Assembly: GCA_017480345.1 (NCBI GenBank)
Contig: JAFVAU010000010.1
Coordinates: 1 to 64,000 of the forward strand
Direction of reading: 5' to 3'
Source: Bacteroidales bacterium
Lineage (GTDB): Bacteria; Bacteroidota; Bacteroidia; Bacteroidales; UBA932
DNA: 64,000 nt
Below are positions 48,851 through 57,825 of the stretch, in pieces. The translations under genes were made by a program, and so were the position numbers. Below the pieces are notes generated by a model that was given only the letters and a program-made list of their open reading frames with translations, ran no database searches and was not told the DNA's origin. Numbering within the stretch: the stretch's first letter is position 1; every line of letters starts with the position of its first letter.

Positions 48851-48950
48851 ATCGGCCCACGGGCTGGCACTCTTTTGCAAGTGCTTGTCTTATAATCTGT
48901 TATAAAACGTCTCCAGCCCGAAGGGTCCTTTTTATCGGCCTACGGGCTGG
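48851..48950. repeat. Direct and inverted repeats downstream of truA
   Basis: ATCGGCCCACGGGCTGG (48851-48867) and ATCGGCCTACGGGCTGG (48934-48950) are direct repeats 83 bp apart; CCAGCCCG (48913-48920) is an inverted copy of their end, so either can form a hairpin with it. GCACT/AGTGC (48867-48871, 48880-48884) is a smaller stem. No gene. May end transcription of truA, although no T-tract follows at once. Confidence 0.6.
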
Positions 48951-48982
48951 AAGTATTTTTACAATCGTCTATGGATTAAGCA

Positions 48983-49020
48983 CTTACGCCTTGCGCCAAA
49001 GCCCGGCGTAAGCGGGGAGA
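48983..49020. repeat. Dispersed hairpin repeat downstream of glyA
   Basis: Stem CTTACGCC/GGCGTAAG (48983-48990, 49005-49012). The 30 bases 48991-49020 match 52185-52214 at 29 positions. It lies 23 bp past the glyA stop. Confidence 0.75.
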
Positions 49021-49042
49021 TGCAAAGCGGGCGGGCAAAAGC

Positions 49043-50386
49043 CTAATACCGGTTCAGCGGGCGGCCGGAGGTCATCATGTGCACTTTGCGCTTGACTTCT
49101 TCCAGGACCTGCTTGTGGGCTTCGAGCTCTGCTTTCTGCGCTTCGGTGGGTTCCTTGGCGGTAATGGCCTCGAAATGCTCATTGGCCGATGACAGCACCG
49201 TCTCAATCAGATCCACGATAACGGTCATGTCTTTCTCCTCAAAACCGCGGGAAGTGATGGCCGGCGTGCCGATACGGAGGCCGCTGGTGGCAAAGGCGCT
49301 GCGGCTGTCGAAAGGAACCATGTTCTTGTTCACCGTGATATCGGCCCTCACCAGTTCCTTCTCTGCCACGCGTCCCGTCAAAGCCGGGAATTTGGTGCGG
49401 AGGTCTATGAGCATGAGGTGGTTGTCCGTTCCTCCGGAGATAATCTTGTAGCCCAGGTTGACAAAGGCCTGGCACATGGCGGCGGCGTTGGCCACCACCT
49501 GCTGCTGGTACTCCTTGAATTCCGGCTGGGAGGCCTCGTAGAAAGCTACGGCCTTGGCGGCGATCACGTGCTCCAGCGGACCGCCCTGGATGCCCGGGAA
49601 GACGCTGGAATTGAGGATGGCGCTCATCTTCTTAATTTCTCCCTTGGGCGTGGTGAGGCCCCAGGGGTTGTCGAAGTCCTTGCCCATGAGGATGATGCCG
49701 CCGCGGGGACCGCGGAGCGTCTTGTGGGTGGTGGACGTGACGATATGGGCGTATTTTACGGGGTTCTTGAGGAGCCCGGCGGCAATGAGGCCTGCCGTGT
49801 GGGCCATGTCTATCCAGAGGATGGCGCCCACCTTGTCTGCGATGGCACGCATGCGCTCATAATCCCATTCGCGGGAATAGGCCGATGCTCCGCCGATGAT
49901 GAGCTTGGGTTTGCACTCAAGGGCCTTGCGCTCCATCTCGTCATAATCCACCATGCCGGTGTCCGGGTTCAGGCCATAGGCCACCGGATGATACAGCAGG
50001 CCGGAGGCGTTGACGGGGGAACCGTGGGTAAGATGACCTCCCATGGAAAGGTCCAGTCCCATGAAGGTATCTCCGGGCTTGAGGATGGCCATGGTGACGG
50101 CCATGTTGGCCTGGGCGCCGGAGTGGGGCTGCACATTGGCATACTCCGCTTCAAACAGGGCGCAGAGACGGTCAATGGCCAGCTGCTCAATCTGGTCCAC
50201 CACCTCGCAGCCGCCGTAATAGCGCTTGCCGGGGTAGCCTTCCGCATACTTGTTGGTACAGACGGAGCCCATGGCGGCGAGCACCTGGTCCGATACATAG
50301 TTCTCGGAAGCGATGAGTTCCAGGCCGGAAGACTGGCGTTCCTGCTCTTTCTTGATGAGATCGAAAATTTGAAGGTCTTGTTTCAT
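49043..50386 (-). CDS. glyA: Serine hydroxymethyltransferase
   Basis: PLP enzyme converting serine and tetrahydrofolate to glycine and methylene-tetrahydrofolate. 447 residues with the PLP lysine in [14 protein letters not shown] near residue 233, [10 protein letters not shown] near 90 and [12 protein letters not shown] near 200. This is slightly longer than E. coli GlyA (417), with an extended C-terminus, normal for Bacteroidetes. Single gene with a TATCTTTG box (complement of 50414-50421). Confidence 0.97.
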   Translation of the reverse strand: MKQDLQIFDLIKKEQERQSSGLELIASENYVSDQVLAAMGSVCTNKYAEGYPGKRYYGGCEVVDQIEQLAIDRLCALFEAEYANVQPHSGAQANMAVTMAILKPGDTFMGLDLSMGGHLTHGSPVNASGLLYHPVAYGLNPDTGMVDYDEMERKALECKPKLIIGGASAYSREWDYERMRAIADKVGAILWIDMAHTAGLIAAGLLKNPVKYAHIVTSTTHKTLRGPRGGIILMGKDFDNPWGLTTPKGEIKKMSAILNSSVFPGIQGGPLEHVIAAKAVAFYEASQPEFKEYQQQVVANAAAMCQAFVNLGYKIISGGTDNHLMLIDLRTKFPALTGRVAEKELVRADITVNKNMVPFDSRSAFATSGLRIGTPAITSRGFEEKDMTVIVDLIETVLSSANEHFEAITAKEPTEAQKAELEAHKQVLEEVKRKVHMMTSGRPLNRY

Positions 50387-50413
50387 ATGTGGCTTAGTAT
50401 TCTTTCTATCCTA

Positions 50414-50451
50414 CAAAGATAAGATTTTTACTTGGAAAAGCATTAACTTTG
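50414..50451. promoter_or_regulatory. Divergent promoter boxes of glyA and the RNA methyltransferase
   Basis: TATCTTTG on the minus strand (complement of 50414-50421) for glyA and TAACTTTG on the plus strand (50444-50451), ending 5 nt before the methyltransferase ATG. No clear TTG elements. Confidence 0.6.
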
Positions 50452-50456
50452 CAAAC

Positions 50457-50987
50457 ATGAAAGACCGAAAACTCCTCAATATCGAACTGGGCCGCCTGAC
50501 GGCCGATGAGTACAGGGACAAACGCCCGGAAAGCGGCCTGGTGCTGGTGCTGGACAACGTACGCAGCGCCCACAATGTGGGCAGCGCCTTCCGTACCTCC
50601 GACGCCTTCGGGGTGGACAGGCTGTTCCTGGGAGGGATCTGCCCCGTACCGCCCTCTCCGGAGCTTCGGAAAGTGGCCCTGGGAGCGGAGGAAGTGGTTC
50701 CTTTCGAGCATGTGGAAGATGTGCTTGCCCTGGTGAACCGCCTGAAGGCCGATGGCTACACCGTGGCGGCCGTGGAGCAGACGGTCCATTCCGTGAAGCT
50801 GGACCGGTTCCGGCGGGAGAGCGGAAAGAAGTACGCCCTCGTCTTCGGCAATGAAGTGGAGGGCGTACAGCAGTCTGTGGTGGATGCCTGCGATTTCTCG
50901 CTGGAGATACCCCAACAGGGCACCAAGCACTCGCTCAACGTCTCGGTTTCCGTGGGCGTGGTGCTGTGGGGGCTTATTTCAAAGTAG
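50457..50987 (+). CDS. TrmH/SpoU-family RNA methyltransferase, short form
   Basis: A 176-residue SPOUT methyltransferase with no extra N-terminal domain: motif 1 LDNVRSAHNVGSAFRTSDAFG, given here as LDNVRSAHNVGSAFRTSD (32-49), motif 2 FGNEVEGV near 129 and motif 3 QQGTKHSLNVSVSVGVVLW near the end. The size and motifs resemble TrmL- or TrmH-type tRNA 2-prime-O-methyltransferases; the target is unproven. Its end overlaps the glycosyltransferase end by 14 bp (convergent). Confidence 0.87.
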   Translation: MKDRKLLNIELGRLTADEYRDKRPESGLVLVLDNVRSAHNVGSAFRTSDAFGVDRLFLGGICPVPPSPELRKVALGAEEVVPFEHVEDVLALVNRLKADGYTVAAVEQTVHSVKLDRFRRESGKKYALVFGNEVEGVQQSVVDACDFSLEIPQQGTKHSLNVSVSVGVVLWGLISK

Positions 50988-52137
50988 CAGCCAGGGCGTC
51001 ACGGAACGCGATGGCAGACTTCTCTATATCATACTTTTCCATGGACTTGGCGTGGCGAAGGCCCATCTCCCAGCGCTCCTGGGGGTGGTCCAGCCAGTAG
51101 TCAATGCGATTGGCCAGCGCCTCGGGGTTCTGGGCCGGGAAGGTGCAGCGACGGTCCAGGGCAAATTGGGACGTTCCGCTGTAGCGGCTCACGGCAATGA
51201 TGGGGCAGGCGCCCTGCTGCATGGCTTCCATGATGGAAAGACCTTCCACCTCCAGGGGCGCGCAGTGCGGGCAGAGATCGGCCGTGGCTGCCAGTTGCCG
51301 AAGCTCGTCACGGGTGTTGAAACTGAAAACGGGCTCGTAGCCGAAAACGCCCTCCTTGTACATCTTGGCGGCCTTTTTCTTATAGCGCTTGCTCTGAGGA
51401 CCGTTCCCGGCAAAATGAAGGCGGATACGCTTGGCATACTTGCTGTAACGCATGGCTTCCATGAGCGTGGGCTGGTCTTTCTCATGGGAAAGCCGGCCGA
51501 TATACAGAATCTCGAAGGGACGCTCCGGGTCCAGGTAATTCTCCGGAGGGGTCTGCGGCCGGCGGCATTCATCCGGAATGATGCCGTTGGAGATGACGCC
51601 CAGCTTGGCCTTGAAGTGGTAACGGCGAAGGCGGTCCAGCACCGTTTCGGTGGGGCACTGCACAAAGGCGCACTCATTATAGATATGCTTTCTCCAGGCC
51701 TTGAGCAGCGTCTGGTTAATCCACTTCCAATTGCGGAGCGGGCCTATCCCCAGCGAGTAAATCAGGTTCTCCGGGAACATGTGGAAGGTGGCCGTAAGGG
51801 GCTTGCCATACTTCTTTGCCGCCTTGATGGCCTTCCACTGCAGCACGAAGGTTTCCTCCAGATGGACCACATCGGCCCAACGCACCGCTTCCTCAATCAC
51901 CTTGACATCGCCGTCGGCATAGGAGAAGCCGCTGGACTCGATGATGGGCTGGAAGATGGGGAATATGAATTCCTTCAGCGGAAAGTCCGGCTGGGGACCG
52001 TTGGGGTCCGGATTGGGACCTGCCAGGATGCGCACATCCTCTCCGATGGCCTTGAGGGCCGCCACCGTCCGGCGGGCCGATGCCGAAATCCCGTTTCCCG
52101 GGATATAGTAGTTGTTGATTACGAACAGTATTTTCAT
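50974..52137 (-). CDS. Glycosyltransferase family 4
   Basis: A 387-residue GT-B sugar transferase. It starts MKILFVINNYYIPGNGISAS; the frame open upstream crosses the promoter. The donor half has FEILYIGRLSHEKDQPTLMEA near residue 210 and PLEVEGLSIMEAMQQGACPI near 305, the GT4 E-x7-E pair. Target sugar and acceptor unknown. Single gene with a TATCTTTG box 8 nt before the ATG. Confidence 0.88.
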   Translation of the reverse strand: MKILFVINNYYIPGNGISASARRTVAALKAIGEDVRILAGPNPDPNGPQPDFPLKEFIFPIFQPIIESSGFSYADGDVKVIEEAVRWADVVHLEETFVLQWKAIKAAKKYGKPLTATFHMFPENLIYSLGIGPLRNWKWINQTLLKAWRKHIYNECAFVQCPTETVLDRLRRYHFKAKLGVISNGIIPDECRRPQTPPENYLDPERPFEILYIGRLSHEKDQPTLMEAMRYSKYAKRIRLHFAGNGPQSKRYKKKAAKMYKEGVFGYEPVFSFNTRDELRQLAATADLCPHCAPLEVEGLSIMEAMQQGACPIIAVSRYSGTSQFALDRRCTFPAQNPEALANRIDYWLDHPQERWEMGLRHAKSMEKYDIEKSAIAFRDALAATLK

Positions 52138-52145
52138 AGCGGGTG

Positions 52146-52153
52146 CAAAGATA
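52146..52153 (-). promoter_or_regulatory. Promoter -7 box of the second glycosyltransferase
   Basis: TATCTTTG on the minus strand, 8 nt upstream of the ATG at 52137. Confidence 0.6.
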
Positions 52154-52175
52154 CGAATAATTACTGACATAACCC

Positions 52176-52214
52176 TCTCCCCGCTTGCGCCAAAGCCCGG
52201 CGCAAGCGGGGAGA
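52176..52214. repeat. Perfect 16-bp hairpin, dispersed repeat downstream of DUF1015
   Basis: Arms TCTCCCCGCTTGCGCC (52176-52191) and GGCGCAAGCGGGGAGA (52199-52214) are perfect inverses with a 7-nt loop. It lies 15 bp past the DUF1015 stop. Thirty of its bases recur at 48991-49020 with one change. Probably also acts as an mRNA end or stabiliser. Confidence 0.85.
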
Positions 52215-52229
52215 GTAAGCAAGCAGGCT

Positions 52230-53492
52230 TTAATCCAGGCTGTGGATGGCCAGGCCGCTGCGCAGCTTGGGCTCGAACCAGGTGGTCTTGGGAGGCATGA
52301 TGTTGCCGGTGTCGGCAATGCGGATGAGCTGTGCCATGGAGACGGGGTAGAGGGCAAAGGCCACTTTCATCTCTCCGGAATCCACGCGGCGCGAAAGTTC
52401 TCCCAGGCCGCGGATGCCACCCACGAAGTCTATGCGCTTGTCTGTACGGAGATCCTTGATTCCCAGTATCTTGTCCAGTACCAGGTTGCTAAGGATGGTT
52501 ACATCCAGTACGCCGATAGGGTCCGTGTCGTCGTAGCGGCCGGGCTTGGCGGTGAGGCTGTACCACTTGTCTCCCAGGTACATGGAGAAGTTGTGCAGAC
52601 CCGTGGGACTGTACGGTTTGGCGGGACGGCCGCAGCGCGGCTTGGTGGCCACAGCCACGTCGAAGTCCTCTTCCAGGGCTCTCAGCAGTCCTTCTTCCGT
52701 GAGACCGTTCAGGTCCTTGACCACGCGGTTGTAGTCTATGATGGCCAGTTCGCTCTCCGGGAAGCACACGGCCATGAAGAAGTTGTATTCCTCATTACCG
52801 GTGTGGTGCGGATTCTGGGCCTTCTTCTCCGCGCCCACGCGGGCGGCAGCGGCCGTGCGGTGGTGGCCGTCGGCCACATAGAAAGCGTCCACCTGGGTGG
52901 TGAAGATTTCCGTGATGCGGGCAATGACCGCGTCGTCATCTATAACCCAGAAGGTGTGGGTGAACTTGTTCTCGTCCACGAATTTATACTCCGGTTTCCC
53001 GGCGGCGGCCGCCGCCATGATGGCCTGGAGCTCCGCATTGTCCTTGTAGGCGAAGAATACTGGCTCAATGTTGGCGTTCTGGATGCGGACGTGTACCATG
53101 CGGTCGTCCTCCTTGTCCTTGCGGGTGAGTTCGTGCTTCTTGATGACGCCGGAAGCGTAGTCGTCCGTGTGGGCGCAGAGGACCAGGCCGTACTGGGTAC
53201 GCTTGCCCATGGTCTGGGCATAGACATAGTACTTTTCCTTCTCGTCCTGCACCAGCCAGCCTCTCTGCTTCCAGAGCTTGAAATTCTCCACGGCCTTGTC
53301 ATAGGTGCGTTGCTCGTGCTCACCTGCGATGGGCTGGAAGTCAATCTCCGGCTTGGTGATGTGCAGGAGGCTCTTTTCACCGGCCATGGCCAGGGCTTCC
53401 TCGGAGTTGAGGACATCATACGGGGGAGCCGCCACTTCGGTGACCAGGTTCTTGGGAGGGCGGATCGCTGCAAAGGGTTTTACGCGTACCAT
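52230..53492 (-). CDS. DUF1015 family protein
   Basis: A 420-residue conserved protein of unknown biochemical role. The family landmarks are VKPFAAIRPPKNL at the start, APPYDVLNSEEA near residue 22, the strictly kept VADGHHRTAAAA near 207 and FPESELAIIDYNRVV. It is the last gene of a serC-serA-DUF1015 operon that is kept in many Bacteroidetes, so a role tied to serine or phosphoserine metabolism is likely (inference from context). It starts 1 nt after the serA stop. Confidence 0.9.
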   Translation of the reverse strand: MVRVKPFAAIRPPKNLVTEVAAPPYDVLNSEEALAMAGEKSLLHITKPEIDFQPIAGEHEQRTYDKAVENFKLWKQRGWLVQDEKEKYYVYAQTMGKRTQYGLVLCAHTDDYASGVIKKHELTRKDKEDDRMVHVRIQNANIEPVFFAYKDNAELQAIMAAAAAGKPEYKFVDENKFTHTFWVIDDDAVIARITEIFTTQVDAFYVADGHHRTAAAARVGAEKKAQNPHHTGNEEYNFFMAVCFPESELAIIDYNRVVKDLNGLTEEGLLRALEEDFDVAVATKPRCGRPAKPYSPTGLHNFSMYLGDKWYSLTAKPGRYDDTDPIGVLDVTILSNLVLDKILGIKDLRTDKRIDFVGGIRGLGELSRRVDSGEMKVAFALYPVSMAQLIRIADTGNIMPPKTTWFEPKLRSGLAIHSLD

Positions 53493-53493
53493 A

Positions 53494-54414
53494 CTATTTG
53501 TTTACTTGGAATTTACGGTTTCCGGTGGCGAAGAAATCCACAATCTGGCGGGCGGCGGCCAGGCCGGCGTTCACATTGGCTTCGGCCGTCTGGGCACCCA
53601 TCTTCTTGGGCGTGGCAAAGACACGGTGGCCAAAATGTTTGGTGAGCTCGTCATAGATGTCGGGCATCACATCGGCCACGTACTTGAGGTCCGGACGGTC
53701 TTCCAGGGCTCTGAACAAGCCGTCTTCGTCTATCACTTCCTTGCGGGCGGTATTCACCAGCGTGGCTCCCTTGGGCATCTTGGTGATGAGGTCGTAGCCG
53801 ATGCTCTTGATGGTGGAGGGAAGGGCGGGGATGTGGATGGAAAGGTAGTCTGAGTTGGCATACAGCTCTTCCAGGGAATGGACGGGCCTGGCTCCTCCGG
53901 CCACAATCTGCTCATCCGTGAGGAAGGGGTCCAGGGCCGATATCTCCATGCCCAGGGCGCTGGCCTTCTGCCCCACCAGGCGGCCGACGTTGCCATAGGC
54001 CTGTACGCCCAGGCGCTTGCCCTGGAGCTCGGAACCCGTGGCGGGCGTGAACTGGGTGCGGGCCATGAAAATCATCAGGCCCAGGGCCAGTTCGGCCACG
54101 GCGTTGGAGTTCTGGCCGGGGGTGTTCATGACCACGATGTTCCGGGCCGTGGCGGCAGCGAGATCCACGTTGTCAAAGCCGGCACCGGCACGCACCACAA
54201 TCTTGAGCTTGGGGGCGGCGGACATCACCTCCCCGGTGACTTTGTCGGAGCGGATGATGAGGGCTTCGGCGTCGGAGACGGCGGCTGTGAGGGCCTCCTG
54301 GCTGGTATAGTTTTCCAATTTTTCTACCGTGTGACCGGCCTCGGTGAGGATGGATACGATGCCTTCCACCGCCTTGGCGGCAAAGGGCTTCTGGGTGGCG
54401 AGCAGTACTTTCAT
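53494..54414 (-). CDS. serA: D-3-phosphoglycerate dehydrogenase
   Basis: First committed step of serine synthesis. The 306-residue NAD-dependent dehydrogenase of the D-2-hydroxyacid family is the short form without the ACT domain, so no serine feedback site is present. NAD loop VQAYGNVGRLVGQKA near residue 140 and RAGAGFDNVDLAAA near 78. The catalytic His is in a FGHRV/ATPKKMGAQTAEA region near 275. The start shares a base with the serC stop (TAATG). Confidence 0.93.
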   Translation of the reverse strand: MKVLLATQKPFAAKAVEGIVSILTEAGHTVEKLENYTSQEALTAAVSDAEALIIRSDKVTGEVMSAAPKLKIVVRAGAGFDNVDLAAATARNIVVMNTPGQNSNAVAELALGLMIFMARTQFTPATGSELQGKRLGVQAYGNVGRLVGQKASALGMEISALDPFLTDEQIVAGGARPVHSLEELYANSDYLSIHIPALPSTIKSIGYDLITKMPKGATLVNTARKEVIDEDGLFRALEDRPDLKYVADVMPDIYDELTKHFGHRVFATPKKMGAQTAEANVNAGLAAARQIVDFFATGNRKFQVNK

Positions 54415-55490
54415 TACTTCTTCAGTTTTTCAAATTCTTGCATGCAGTCTACCAGGGCCTGGACGTCTTCCAAGGTGCAGGCGTTGTACAGGGAGGCACG
54501 GAAACCGCCCACGGAGCGGTGGCCCTTGATGCCCACCATGCCGCGCTCCTTGGCGAAGGCCATGAATTCATCCTGCAGGGTCTCGTAGCCGGGTGCCATC
54601 ACGAAGCACACGTTCATGAGGGAGCGGTCTTCCACAGCGGCTGTACCCACGAAGAGGCTGTTGCGGTCAATTTCTCCGTAGAGGAGAGCGGCCTTCTGTT
54701 GGTTCACTTTCTGGATGGCGGTCACACCGCCCACGCTCTTGATCCACTTGAGGGTCTCGTTCATCACGAAGATGTTGAACACCGGCGGGGTGTTGAACAT
54801 GGACAGTTTGTCAATGTGGGTGCGGTAGTCCAGCATGGTGGGGATGTGACGGGAAACGCGGCCCAGGGACTCCTTGCGGATGATGGCGAAGATGACACCG
54901 GCCGGGCCCACGTTCTTCTGGGCGCCGCCGTAGATGAGGTCGTACTTGCTCACGTCCACCGGGCGGGACATGATGTCGGAGGACATATCGGCAATCAGGG
55001 GGCAGGGGCAGTCCATGTCTTCCTTGATTTCCGTACCATAGATGGTGTTGTTGGTGGTGATATGGAGGTAGTCCAGATCGGAGGGAATCTCAAAGCCCTT
55101 GGGGATATAGCTGTAGTTCTTGTCCTGGGAGCAGGCGATGGCATAGGCTTCGCCGATTCCCTGGGCCTCCACCAGGGCCTTGTGGGCCCAGACGCCGGTA
55201 TCCAGGTAGGCGGCCTTCTTCTCCAGGTAATTCATGGCCACATAGAGGAACTGAAGGGAGGCGCCTCCGCCCAGGAACACCACCTCGTGGGTGTCCGGAA
55301 TGTTCAGGAGTTCTTTCCACAGGGCGCGGCACTCGTCCATCACGGCATCCCACTCTTTGGTGCGGTGGCTGATGGAAAGGACGGAGATACCGGTGCCGCT
55401 GAAATCCTTGAGAGCGGCGATGGCATTGTCAATGGCTACCTGCGGAAGGAGGCAGGGGCCTGCATTGAAGACATGAACTTTTTTGGACAT
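54414..55490 (-). CDS. serC: Phosphoserine aminotransferase
   Basis: PLP enzyme for the second step of serine synthesis (also pyridoxal synthesis). 358 residues: starts [16 protein letters not shown], with ISHRTKEWD near 42, GGGASLQF near 74 and the PLP lysine in [13 protein letters not shown] near 195. First gene of the serC-serA-DUF1015 operon. A near-consensus -7 box TAACTTTC is about 40 nt upstream. No phosphoserine phosphatase is seen here. Confidence 0.96.
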   Translation of the reverse strand: MSKKVHVFNAGPCLLPQVAIDNAIAALKDFSGTGISVLSISHRTKEWDAVMDECRALWKELLNIPDTHEVVFLGGGASLQFLYVAMNYLEKKAAYLDTGVWAHKALVEAQGIGEAYAIACSQDKNYSYIPKGFEIPSDLDYLHITTNNTIYGTEIKEDMDCPCPLIADMSSDIMSRPVDVSKYDLIYGGAQKNVGPAGVIFAIIRKESLGRVSRHIPTMLDYRTHIDKLSMFNTPPVFNIFVMNETLKWIKSVGGVTAIQKVNQQKAALLYGEIDRNSLFVGTAAVEDRSLMNVCFVMAPGYETLQDEFMAFAKERGMVGIKGHRSVGGFRASLYNACTLEDVQALVDCMQEFEKLKK

Positions 55491-55557
55491 AATCGGATAT
55501 TTGTTAAAATTTTTTAGCGTTATGGTTTCGAAAGTTACGGATTTTTATTGAAAAAAG

Positions 55558-56157
55558 CTATAATTCTTCCAAATTTACTTTATCGGCCAGCCTGTCCCTG
55601 AAATCTTCCACGGCGGAAAGGCGGACCCGGACTTCCAATGAGCAGGTTTCTCCGAACTCCTGGGCACTCTGGGGCAGGTCCATGTCCTTGAGCACCTTCA
55701 TGACGGCGTTCATGGAAAGGTAGTCAAAGCGCAGGCGGAAGCGCCTGGCGGCCGTCTTCTGGATGAGGGTGGCCTGGGAGAGGGCATCGGCCGATGAGAT
55801 TTTGTACGCCCGGATGAGGCCGGGGATGCCCAGCTTGATGCCGCCGAACCAGCGCACCACCACCACCAGCACGTCGCTCAGGCCCAGAGAGTCAATCTGC
55901 CCCAGGATGGGACGGCCGGCGCTGCCGGAGGGTTCTCCGTCGTCGGAGGCACGCCAGACATCCCCCTGACAGCCCAGCCGATAGGCAAAACAGTGATGGC
56001 GGGCATCGTGGTACTGCTTTTTGAGGCCGGCCACGATGTCCTTCACCTGCTCCGGGGTTTCCACGGGGTAGGCCAGCGCCAGAAAGCGCGACCCGTTGTC
56101 CTTGAAAAGGCCCTCGGAGGGGGCTGCGATGCTCTTGTATCGGTCGGAGGTTTCCAT
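55558..56157 (-). CDS. YigZ/IMPACT family protein
   Basis: A 199-residue protein with the UPF0029 N-terminal signature, DARHHCFAYRLG and SDDGEPSGSAGRPIL around residues 50-85, followed by VVVVRWFGGIKLG; the C-terminal half is the DUF1949-like domain. Related proteins interact with ribosomes or with Gcn1-type factors; the bacterial role is not settled. Single gene with promoter TTG-20-TACTTTCG. Confidence 0.9.
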   Translation of the reverse strand: METSDRYKSIAAPSEGLFKDNGSRFLALAYPVETPEQVKDIVAGLKKQYHDARHHCFAYRLGCQGDVWRASDDGEPSGSAGRPILGQIDSLGLSDVLVVVVRWFGGIKLGIPGLIRAYKISSADALSQATLIQKTAARRFRLRFDYLSMNAVMKVLKDMDLPQSAQEFGETCSLEVRVRLSAVEDFRDRLADKVNLEEL

Positions 56158-56163
56158 CTTCCG

Positions 56164-56221
56164 CGAAAGTAGTGTTTTTTAAGATAATTTGCAACGGAAC
56201 CGGAAAAAAGCAGTATCTTTG
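56164..56221. promoter_or_regulatory. Overlapping divergent promoters sharing TTGCAA
   Basis: Minus strand for the YigZ-like gene: TTG (complement of 56192-56194), 20 nt, TACTTTCG (complement of 56164-56171). Plus strand: TTG at 56189-56191, 22 nt, TATCTTTG at 56214-56221. Both -33 elements together form the palindrome TTGCAA (56189-56194), so the two promoters compete. Confidence 0.7.
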
Positions 56222-56246
56222 AGTTCCTAAAAACGAGAAGGAAACT

Positions 56247-56792
56247 ATGGTATTTTCGCTGCGTGTCACCCTTTCGGGTATAAAAGGGTTTTACAGAGTC
56301 TATCAGGTAAACGGCGCCACTACGCTGTATACGCTTCATAAGCAGCTCCGTTCAGATTTGGAATTCCCCCAGGACCAGCTCATCATGTTCAAGGGCCTGG
56401 ACGTGACGGGAGGCGTCGTGGGCCGATGGGGCCTCTTCGACCTGGGAGCCGGAACCGTGGACCAAATGCCCCTGGAGAAAGCCGTGAAAGCCGGGGTGGA
56501 CACCTTCGTGTACTTCTACGACGTCACCAACAAAAAGAGCGTGAACATCGTGGTGGAAGGAGAAGCCGATGTCAAAGTGAATCCGGATTTCCCCGTCCTG
56601 GCCGATTCCAAGGGCCCTAATCCCATCGAATTCGAGAATGGCTATGTGGCCTTCGAAGACCTTCCCGAGCGGCAGCGTCATCTTCCTGGGGAAGAGGATG
56701 ATGAGGATTTGGATGACGAAGACATGGACGAGGAAGAGGGGGACGAAGAGGACGAGGACGGAAAGGAAATCTTTGACGAAGGCGAGGAGTAG
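56247..56792 (+). CDS. pRiA4b ORF-3 / IS1096 passenger-like protein with acidic tail
   Basis: A 181-residue protein. The first 150 residues have the pRiA4b ORF-3-like fold (RVTLSGIKGFYRVYQVNG, then TVDQMPLEKAVKAG and FVYFYDV). The last 35 residues are almost all Asp and Glu. The name comes from passenger genes of insertion sequences, but the Bacteroidetes copy is chromosomal and paired with miaA, 3 nt upstream of it. Function unknown. A purine-rich AAGGAA lies 5 nt before the ATG, unusual for this genome. Confidence 0.8.
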   Translation: MVFSLRVTLSGIKGFYRVYQVNGATTLYTLHKQLRSDLEFPQDQLIMFKGLDVTGGVVGRWGLFDLGAGTVDQMPLEKAVKAGVDTFVYFYDVTNKKSVNIVVEGEADVKVNPDFPVLADSKGPNPIEFENGYVAFEDLPERQRHLPGEEDDEDLDDEDMDEEEGDEEDEDGKEIFDEGEE

Positions 56793-56795
56793 TGC

Positions 56796-57656
56796 ATGCC
56801 CCGGCGCCTTGAGATCATACTGGGTCCCACCGCTGTCGGAAAAACCGGCTATGCCATCCAGCGTGCGCTGGAAGTAGGGTCTCCTGTCATCTCCTGCGAT
56901 TCCCGCCAGATTTACAAGGAACTGAGAATTGGGACGGCCGTTCCCTCCAGAAGGGAGCTTCAGGCCGTCAAGCATTATTTTATCCGCACCGTCCCGGTAA
57001 CCAGGGCCTACAATGCCGGCCTGTATGAGGCCGATGCCCTGAACCTGGTGAACCAGCTTTTTGCGGGGGGGCATGAGACCCTGGTGATGTGCGGCGGCTC
57101 CATGCTGTATATTGACGCGTTCTGCTATGGCCTGGACGATTTCCCGGAGGTGCCCCTCCAACTGCGGGAGCACCTGATGGAATGTCTCAAGGACGAAGGG
57201 GTGGAGAGCCTGGCGGAGCAGCTGAAGGAACTGGATCCCGTTTCCTATGAGGAACTGGACCTATCCAACGGACAGCGGGTGGTCCGTGCCTTGGAAGTGA
57301 GCATGTATACCGGGAAACCTTTCTCCTCCTTCAAGACCCGCCGTTTCAAGACGCGGGATTTTGAGATTGTGAAAATCGGCCTGGACCGGCCGCGGGAAGA
57401 GCTGTATGAACGCATCAACGCCCGGGTGCTCAAGATGATGGGACAGGGGCTGGAGGAGGAGGCGCGCCGCATGCTGCCCTACCGGGACCTGCCGGCCCTG
57501 CAGACGGTGGGATACAAGGAACTCTTTGAGTACTTTGACGGAAAATGTGACCTGGATACGGCTGTACGCCACATCCAGGCCAATACTCGACATTATGCGA
57601 AACGGCAGCTCACCTGGTGGAGGAGAGACGAGGAAATCCAGTGGGTCCGGTTTTAG
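56796..57656 (+). CDS. miaA: tRNA dimethylallyltransferase
   Basis: Adds an isopentenyl group to A37 of tRNAs reading UNN codons. 286 residues: P-loop LGPTAVGKT near residue 9, SCDSRQIYKELRIGTA near 35, CGGSMLYIDAF near 99, RRFKTRDF and the C-terminal NTRHYAKRQLTWWRRD. Coupled to the gene upstream; a hairpin terminator lies 128 bp on. Confidence 0.95.
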   Translation: MPRRLEIILGPTAVGKTGYAIQRALEVGSPVISCDSRQIYKELRIGTAVPSRRELQAVKHYFIRTVPVTRAYNAGLYEADALNLVNQLFAGGHETLVMCGGSMLYIDAFCYGLDDFPEVPLQLREHLMECLKDEGVESLAEQLKELDPVSYEELDLSNGQRVVRALEVSMYTGKPFSSFKTRRFKTRDFEIVKIGLDRPREELYERINARVLKMMGQGLEEEARRMLPYRDLPALQTVGYKELFEYFDGKCDLDTAVRHIQANTRHYAKRQLTWWRRDEEIQWVRF

Positions 57657-57821
57657 CTACAACGCCTTTTTCCGGAACAGTTTGCGGAAAAAACTCAGGA
57701 TGGAGTTTTTTCCGTCTTTTTTACCCTCTTCCATCATGTCATGACGGATTTGGTCCTGGTTCATCTGTTCCAGGAAGTGAAGGCCTCCGTCTTCGGAGGT
57801 TTTTTTAATTTCTTCTTCCAT
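57657..57821 (-). CDS. Small basic ORF downstream of metG (doubtful)
   Basis: 54 codons from the ATG 4 bp after the metG stop: acidic start MEEEIKKTSEDGG, middle QMNQDQIRHDMMEEG, basic end SILSFFRKLFRKKAL that could be an amphipathic helix. The position just behind metG and the lack of space favour a gene; against it, its first third is the reverse of the miaA terminator hairpin. I do not recognise the family. A 17-codon longer start would overlap metG. Confidence 0.4.
   Translation of the reverse strand: MEEEIKKTSEDGGLHFLEQMNQDQIRHDMMEEGKKDGKNSILSFFRKLFRKKAL
57784..57806 (+). terminator. Terminator of the miaA operon
   Basis: Stem CCTCCG/CGGAGG (57784-57789, 57794-57799), loop TCTT, then seven T on the plus strand. 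Confidence 0.85.
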
Positions 57822-57825
57822 AAGG

